The position numbers were made by a program, and so were the translations under genes. From Salminus brasiliensis (taxonomy: Eukaryota; Chordata; Actinopteri; Characiformes; Bryconidae), in the NCBI RefSeq assembly GCF_030463535.1, contig NC_132896.1, positions 29,696,709-29,760,708 of the forward strand: 64,000 bases of DNA. The letters are read 5' to 3'. This document shows, piece by piece, positions 26,579 through 35,500 of this stretch. The notes beneath the pieces are model-generated. The model was not told where the DNA came from and did no database searches. It saw nothing but the letters and a program-made list of their open reading frames with translations. Position 1 is the stretch's first letter; every line of letters begins with the position of its first letter.

Positions 26579-29500
26579 CCTCCGTAATGTGACCCTAAAA
26601 TAAGTGTCATGTGTTTTTGTTGTTGTGTTGTTGAATCTTCAATTGGGGCTGAAGCTTTCTGCTAGCGTCTGCTAACGGTTCTAGGCAGTTGGAGATTGTG
26701 GTACACTGCTTGAGGTTTTTACTCAGAAAAAGAGTGCTTGTGTTTTAGATATACTGAAGAATCTGGATTGTAAAGGGACTGGACTCAGTAGTATTAGAGA
26801 CACACAGTGGGCAGTGTCAGTATTGGGGTGGCCCAGCATTAACCAGAGCATCCACTGTTGTGCAAACCAGTCATTGTTGGGTCTGGTGGGCAATTCAGGC
26901 TTGTATGCAGCTTCTTATTTGGGTGCATGATTTCCTCATAGCAACAGATTTTGGGTCTGTGCACCCTTCTTATATTACAATAGTAGAAATAGATCAATTA
27001 GAAGTAACCCAACCATACAAATGGGGTACCACAGCAACGATTTGGCAACACCCTGGAATCTGTCTATCAACCACTTGGCAACACCTTGAAAATACTGCTT
27101 TTCTAGCCGAGTCTTTTGGTTTGGTGAGATATCCAGCTCATTCTGCTCCACTGCCCTTTTTAGGATTATCCATTAGAGATCGATCAGCTATCTATCAGGG
27201 TGTTGGCTGATTTTCAGCCGGATTATGTGATAAGCGATTGGCCTATATGTCGTCTGTAATTATGCACAGCACGTTGCAGTTTCTTTGTTCAACCGCTAGT
27301 TGGAACTTCAGAGCTTGTTCATGGTCCTTGTCCATTTCTTAACAACATCACAGACAGAGGAAACTGATGGACGACGGTTTGCTAGAATTTGCATACTGCA
27401 TAAGTGCAGCTGTCGCAGGTCCTAACCTAAAGCCTGACTTGTAGAAGAAACTCCCAGAGTCTCTTGATCCCTCCCTCTTTATAAAGCCTTTGGTCTTCCG
27501 TGTTAGTGGACCGATCCCTCTCTGTCCACTATCCCACATAACTAGGCTATGAACTTTTGCTCTGAGGGCTCCGGCGTGCCCCTCTAATCTTCAGTCCATT
27601 TCTGTAGGATTTATCATGTGTTTTGTTTCCCTGCAGGGGTTGCCATCAAAGTTGCGGTTGAGGTCTTAGTTGCATTCCGGCGGCTCGCCCTGGCAGTCTT
27701 GCTGTCTGCCGCTCCGCTAGAAATGGGTTATTCCAGCATTTTGAGGTGCAGTGGCTGCCAAGCTGAAACTGGCCACTGTCCCAAACGCCCAGCACAGCCA
27801 TTTCACTGCCTATAGCCATCATGCTTGTGTAGCTTGTGTGACCTCTGTACACACACTAGAATAGAGAGCACTGTTATTTTACCCTTTGAGGGTTTTTTCA
27901 GTTGTAATTGAGGATTGCAGTGTGGTAATTAAAGGCTGCTCCATATGGATAACGATGCAGATGTACCTCATCTGGATTTGAAGCTCTCCACAGTTGTTTG
28001 ACCCCTGCATAACTACTAAACCTGCCTCTATTCAGCCACGCTGTTCTTTACGGAGAGGGTTCTGGTCAGACTGCTCGGGTTATTTTCCTGTTTTCCAGAG
28101 CTGGATGTGACATCAGGAGTGCCGCTCATTTGAATACAATGGAGGCGACCATGTGAAATCTAAACAGGTCATTTCTCAATGTGTGAAAGAGCTGGGCTGG
28201 GACCAGTATCAGTACTAGAGACGCACAGTGGGCAGTGTCCGGTTTAAGATTGTTGGATCTGATTAAATGCCTGATTCTGGCCTGTATTTTTGATTGTGCG
28301 CTTGATTTCCACATAGCAACATATTTTTTTCTTTATAGAAATATATAGGGTGCAAAGGTTTGTGCAGCCTTCTTATAATACAATGGTAGAAATACAAGAA
28401 TTAGATGTTGCACCCAACCGTACAAATGGGGTACCACAGCAACCGCTTGGCAACACCCTGGCATCCATTTACTAACCACCCTCTGTTGTTACCACCTGGA
28501 TTACCACAACAAACATATAACTAGACCATAGCAACTGCAACTCCATAACAACCACTCAGCAACACCATAGCAACCACCTAAGCAACACTACAGAATGTGT
28601 CTAGCAATGCCAGAGCAACCACCAGGGATACCATAGCAAGCATCCATTAACATCATCCAATAGCCATGTAGAAATACACTATTAACACCCAACCAAATAC
28701 ATGAGGTATCATAACAACCACTTAGCAACACTATAGCATCTGTCTACCATCCCACCGTAATAACATTGTGGGATACCATAACAAACACCTAGCAAGACCA
28801 TATCAACAGCAACTCCATAGTAACCACCTAGCAACACCCTAAAAACAACAAAGCAACACCATAGCTACCACCATGCAACACTATAGCATGAGTCTAGCAA
28901 CCACTTAGCAGTGTCATAGCAACCACCAGGGATACTCTAGCAAGCATCAATTAACATAATCCAACAGCAACATAGAAATACACTATTAACACCCAACCAA
29001 ATACATGAGGTATCATAGCAACCACTTAGCATCCATTTACCAACCCTTCAGCAACACAGTAGTAACCATCTAGGAGACCATAACAAACACCTAGCAAGAT
29101 CATATCAACAGCAACTCCATAGTTACCACCTAGAAACAACAAAGCAACACCATAGCATAAGTCTATAGGTGTTGCTACATGGTTGCTATGATGTTACAAC
29201 ATCATAGCAATAGCAATAGGTGTTTGGTTGGGTATGTGCTATGGTATACCAAGTGGTTGCAATGGGGTTGCTAGGTGGTTACTAAGGTGTTGCTACATGG
29301 TTGTAACATGGATGTTACAACATCATAGCAACCATGTAGCAACACCTTAGTAACCACCTAGCAACCCCACTGCAACCACTTGGTATACCATAGCACATAC
29401 CTATCTAAAACACTTGTCCGAATGCAAACTGCTGCAGTGTTTACCTGTAGAAACACAGCTGCTCATGGTAGGAAGGTTAAAGGAACGTCCCACTGAACAC

Positions 29501-32500
29501 TGAACCGAACCCAAATAAGCTGTGTTCTGTGGAAACTGTTTTAAAAAGTGTAAGCATGTGGCAGTCGTTTGAAGAAAGGTAACCTCACATTTCTAGCCAC
29601 TGGTGATGTCGGACCACAACAATGCCGACCTTACTGTTTGTCCAGCTGGTGGGAGCTTTTTTTTTTTTTGTTTTTCCTTTTGTTTCACAAGAGGAAATAA
29701 CTAAAGACACCAGTCAGAGTTGAGTAAGCCAAGAGGAAAGAGACGCTGTCTGTTTTTTGTCTGTTGAGGAATTTGAGTTTAGAGTTTCTCATAAACTGCT
29801 GGAGGTTTAGATCCTGTAAATGAGGAGAAAGAGCGCTTTAAAAGGCTATTATTAACTAAGTGTGATCTAAAAGCAGAGCAGGCTGCGAAAACATGTTACT
29901 GTATCTCGGGCGGTTCACTTTGGGAAGGAAATGGATGAACAGATCCACCTATCCCAGTCCTCACAGTAAGGCCAAGTAAGGCTTTTTGGAGGGTTCTCTT
30001 ATTTGTACTGTTCTCCATACTGCACTGGCAACAAGGGTTCTGGATAGTACCTAACCACACTTTTTGACTCATTTCAATAGTGGGGCTTTAAAGAACCAAT
30101 ACCCCAGTTTCTCCATCAAAGTAAAGAACCATTTAGATGGTTCTTTGAGTTGACATGGTTCTATATCATACATAATGTCTTATTATGAACTGTCCTTTTA
30201 AAGATTTATTGGTAGTCAGCTATGAAAGGATGCAGCTATACAGAGCTGTGCCTAGAAGGACAAAAGTATTGGGACACCACCTCATTGAGCATTTCTTCCC
30301 AAATCAAGGGTATACATGATAAAGTTTATCCTGCCAGGGAAGGTTTTCTACTAGATTCCGGGTTATTTGCTGTGAGGATTTGATTGCATTTAGCAACAAG
30401 AGCGTTAGTGAGGACAGTATATTGGATAATCACCATCCATCATTCCAGAGAAAACCATTCCACAGCTCCACAGCTACACAGCTCAGTGCTGGGCGCTTCA
30501 TACCCCACTAGCCCACGCCTGGCACTAGGCATGGTGCAGATGTTTTATTGATGTACTAGAGTACTTCTCTACAGGGACTAGACACGCTGTGTGTGTCTGT
30601 TTGCACATCTGTGTCAGCAATTGGTGCAACTTTAAAGTAGCCGAATGCATTCATGAGGAGAGGTGTCCACAAACATTTGGACATGTTGTGTGTATATCAG
30701 TTCAGTTTGTACATGTGCGTCTAAAGGACATCAAAGCCAATGCTCTGTAAATAAGCAGGCCGTGTATTTCCTCACACTAATTGCACGTCTTCCTCTGCTC
30801 CTCTTTTCCTCTCTGCTTCTGTTCTTCTGTATATAGCTGTCTTACGGCGCCTCGTCTAGGCCGGGTACCCCGCAGGCATACATCCCCGTGGATTTCAGTC
30901 AGCCAGCTAGCTCACTCTCCTGCCTAGACAGCTCTGCTGCCCACCATCGCATCGCTGTCAAAGCCAAGGCCTGCGCTAAGAGGAAGCCTGCCAGCGTAAG
31001 AAGTCCCTTCCATTCACTTGCTTGTTGGATGATGACTGCTGAGTCAGAGTCATGTTTAAATCATTTTGTGAGCTTTTCTGAAACATGACTGTGCTTACTG
31101 TGATGTTGTGCATATGCATGTTTAATATCGGTTACAGGTTTCAGAAAGTGGCCTAAAGATGGCGTAATATCACTCTTTTGATATGAATACTGATTTTTAA
31201 ATATTAAGCTATTTCTGATGCCTGGAGTCTTAAAAATGATTGTTCCTACATGTTTTCTCATTCTCAAGAACCTTTACCTTATGTTTTTTATCTTAATCTT
31301 AGACCCCATCAGGCCTAACTTCTCCCAGTCTTAACAATAAAGGTTACTATATGGTTCTTGGTTAGAGTTCTGGGACAAAATATGTAACTGGGATAGAACC
31401 AGTACCAGCCAATAACCATGTAAGAACTTTTATTTTTAAGACTGTGACATGTTGGGTCTGATAGGGTTAATGGTCCAAGACTGTAGATGTAGACGTACAG
31501 TCAAATGAGTGCCTTCACTGGGGCTGTTTAACCAAACTGCCACTTTGCTTGTGTTTAGAGGGAGAGAAGAGACCTGAGAGAAATAGTGCTGCTCCGAGAC
31601 ACAGAGGACAAACTGAAGGCCCTCAGATCAAGTACAGAAGAGGAAGAGAATGAAGGTACTTCCCACCAGTTCTTCTCCTGGACAACTCTTTCAAACCTTA
31701 ATACCAGAGAAGGTTTTTTCTTTCCAAAAATGCCTTAGTCTAGCATGCACGAGGGGGCAAAAGTATTGGGACACTGGGTCATTTATTCGTTTCTATTTAT
31801 TTTTTTAATGTATTGGTGTTGCTGTCTCTACTGTCCAAGGAAGGTCTTCTTACTAGATTTCGGAGCATTGGTGAGGTTAGGATCTTGAATAATCACCACC
31901 CCACCTTATCCCCAACTCACCCCAAAAGTTCCATTGCTCCACAGCTCAGTGCTGAGGGGGCTTTATACCCCACTAGCCCACACTGATAGGTTCATGTTTA
32001 TCTGCTCTACAGGGAGTAAACAAGCTATGTTTATGAATTCATTAGAAGTACTGTCCACAAACATTTGGACATATATCTTATTTGAACATAGTCCTGATAC
32101 TGAACTAACAGTCACCTTTTCCCATCAGTTGATGTTTCAGAGAGTGCAGAGACGGTCGATGAAGCACAGGAAGAATCTTGGCCAGTCCCAGCAGTGCAAA
32201 CTGTTGAGGACCTGCAAGCCTCTTCCCAAAGCCAAAGAGCATCCACAACATCCGCCGCCTCTGCTGAGACTTCTGAGGAGGAGGAACGCTTTCCTGACGG
32301 AGATCACGTCCCCAACTCCAAGATCCCAGAATCCTCCTGGGAGGCTCCAGTGACTCTAGAGCTCCAGGCTGATGACTTCCTGCTGGACTCGGGCTGTGAG
32401 GTCGTTTCCGAGGAGCAGGGGTCACTGCTGGAGGAAGTGCTGAGCTCTCTCAAGGGCCCCCTTGCGTCAAGCCTGGTGCTGGACCCAGAGGACAAGGCTG

Positions 32501-35500
32501 AACAGATGGAGGTAACATTCACTGTTACTGTCACTGTACACAACTTTTTTTTCCCATTGGAAGTTTTATGCAGTTACTAAATAATTCTAGGGAATTTCAT
32601 AGGGGAAATCACAGGGAATTTGATGTTGGTTATGGGGTTTCACTCTTGGCTCTCGTCCCAATGACTAGGGTTGGGCAGAATCCACTTTATTGATACTGGC
32701 AAACCATCTCAAAATATTACCGAAGTATACGGTTTTACAGAGGGCGGGAAGTAGCTGCTGTGCAAGTGGCACGGATGGTTCTACGTACCATCTCTTGTTG
32801 AGCTGTTGAGATTTTTCTCTTCCTTGTGAAAGTACCTGAGATATGTACTAGTGACTGGTGAATCAGCCATGCATTTACCCGAAGTTAAATTGTGCTCTGC
32901 CTTACCACAGAAGGAAGATGTGCTGGATAACCAGGCTGAAAAAGACACTGCTGCCCTCCCTGACTCCACAGATCATGGCTTGACCCTGGAGGAAGATCTC
33001 ACACTCGTTCCAAACACTCTTACCGAATCAGATGTTGAAGAGCCTCCAGAGCAAGAAGAGAGACAAGAGGAACGGGAAGTGACTGAGGAGGAAGACTCCT
33101 TTAAAGAAGACCAACAAGTGCCTGAAGCTGATATTGAGAAAGAGGAGTCTGAGGATGAGGAAGATCAGGATGAAAGGAGATACTTCAAGGAGGAAGTGGA
33201 CGAAGAGAGTGAGATAAGAGAGGAGGTTGTGGAGGAAGTGGATGTAGAACAAGAAGGTGAGGATATGGATATGGAGGACTACATGGACAGGGAAGAAGAT
33301 GGGGGAAATGAGGAAGACATGGAAAAAGTAAGTGCAGAACTTGAGCAAGAGGAAGTCATGTTGGATGAGGAAAACAAAGAAGATGATGCAGAGAAAACAA
33401 TAGAAGAGGAGGAAGAAGAAGAAGAAGAAGAAGAAGAAGAAGAAAATGAGGCCATTGAAGAGACATGTCCATCTGAGGCTGAAGAAGAACTTGAAGCCAC
33501 AAAGGAGTGCGTTGAAGTTGAAACCATCCATGAATTTGAACAGTCTATGGAAGATAATGGCATGGTCTCAACCGAAACTGCGAGCCAGCCTGAGGAAGTT
33601 CCAGCACAGGTGACGGTCGAGAGGCCTTCCTTTGTGGTGACCACCTCCCTTGATCTAAGTTTTCCCAACAGAGACTCAAATGTCTCCAACCAGGAGGATG
33701 ACAAGCTGGAAATTGTACAAGATGACGCCAGTGAGCAGCAGGTCACTCAGCAAGGATTTCAAGAAGAGTCTTCGGAAAGCCAGCAGATGGCTGATGAGGA
33801 CCACTGTCCTCGTTTTACCATCGTTCCTGCCTGGCAGAGGTCATTGTCCAGTGGGTCTGCCAAGGAGCTATCCCAGGATGTAGCAGTCTCTGCGTCAGAG
33901 GATGAACCTATATTCAGAGCATCCCCGAGCGCAGATCAGCCTTTTGATGCTGTGAAGGCTGAGTGTCCCCCCAGCCCAGTTCGCACTCAGAGTGTCCCAT
34001 CCCTCCCCGTTCAGAGAGATACATGTCAGGCTTATGAAGAAGCCTCCCCAGAGAACCCCTTTGGAGTTCGCCTGAGAAAGACTGCGATCCTGCACCGCTA
34101 TGCTTCAGAAGGTGAAAGCCCTGCTACCAGTCCCATCACGCTAACAGAGCCAGCAGAGATGCACAAGGCCCCCATATTGGACCAGCTTGCCAAAAAGCCT
34201 GTCTTGCCCAAGAAGCCTGATCAGCTGGCTGATGCTGTGGTGAAGCCCAAGAGAACCTCAGGTAGGATATGATCTGTTTTGTTGGTGGACCATAAGGAAT
34301 CTTATTAATTGATTTTTTTGCAGGGTTCCTATGTAGTTAGTGCAGTTCCTATGTAGTAGCACAGTGTGTAATGGCACTGCAGTTAAGATTCCGCAGCTGG
34401 CCAAACCCAAGGGGGGCTCAGAGCAGCTCAGCACTCTAATGCCTCTCCACTATGGCCTGGGGGTCCCTAGTTTAAATCCAGAGCCATGTCGCTTTGCCAT
34501 CAGCGTCCGGAATCCCTTTATCTCTCTTAAAGCTGTCTGTTACCTGGTGTGGTAAGGCTGGGGACCTGGCGCTTTCCTCCAGGCATGTCAGCTGCCACCA
34601 TTTCGAAATAAATGGAGGATGCTTGTTAAGTCCTTAGCCTTCTAGAGTCGGGAGTATTGCTAGGGCTTGGGGGAGCTGTGGATAGCTGGGTTAATTGACA
34701 GTACCTTGAGCAAGAATCGTAACACTGCATTCTCCTACCTGTGTAACAAGTCACCCTAGATAAGAGCGTCAGCCGGATGCCATGAATTAAAATGTAATTC
34801 TCAAAACAAAAAATACATTTGCAATAATTAACATGTAAACTAAGCACAACCCACCAATGTAGCACTAATGTAATGTCTGAGTTTTGAAGTTCTGAGTTGC
34901 TATAATGCTTTTTCTTGCCATCTTTTGGTGTTATGTCACAGATGTGGCAGTGGGTAAAGCGTCAGTGGAGAGTTCAGAGCCTCCAAGCTGGATCTCTGTG
35001 GCCAGACAGAAGCAGAAAATCTTCAGCTCCCTGGAGGAATCCCCTGAAAGACAGGTGGGCGCACTTCTCCTAACCCACAGACCTACTAAATAAGCCCTAG
35101 TTTGCATTGATGATACCAGCAATTCTGGGCCTGATCATGTAAGCAGGACAGCAACATCTTTGATGGAAGTGAACTTCCATCAAAGCTCAGTACACTGATT
35201 TGTTAGTTACCTAGTCTGTTAGCCAGCACTGTGTCGGTCAACATCTGTTGCCAGTTTTATGCATCACTTGTGCAGGTATACGCCTGTAGGACATAGCTCT
35301 GGTCATGCTGTCGATCCAAGCAATACAACCCAGCTGCATTTGCTGTTTGTTGTTCTTGTTAGAACAATAATCAGTCATAAGTCCAACATTTATAACACTG
35401 TCATTCTTTCCATGTCATAACTTGGGAAATATGCAGTGGGGTTAGCTGTGGGGAATCCCGTGAATGTGCTTTATATATTGTTTTTAATACACTACATGTC

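Larger units (their letters stand above)
24281..30836 (+). other. Largest cracdl-like intron
   Basis: The intron runs between coding exons 5 and 6. It holds CA microsatellites (about 24876-24909 and 26531-26574), a 3' M1 stub (25975-26085), two copies of a repeat unit (26780-27100 and 28205-29401, listed separately) and a full M1 copy (30250-30690). Open frames such as 26860-27210 and 27618-27815 fall in repeats or lack splice context. No gene seen. Confidence 0.6.

Noticed and set aside
33028-33531. 167-codon minus-strand frame rich in Phe and Leu
   Set aside because: It is the exact shadow of the GAA/GAG-rich acidic exon read backwards, not a membrane protein.
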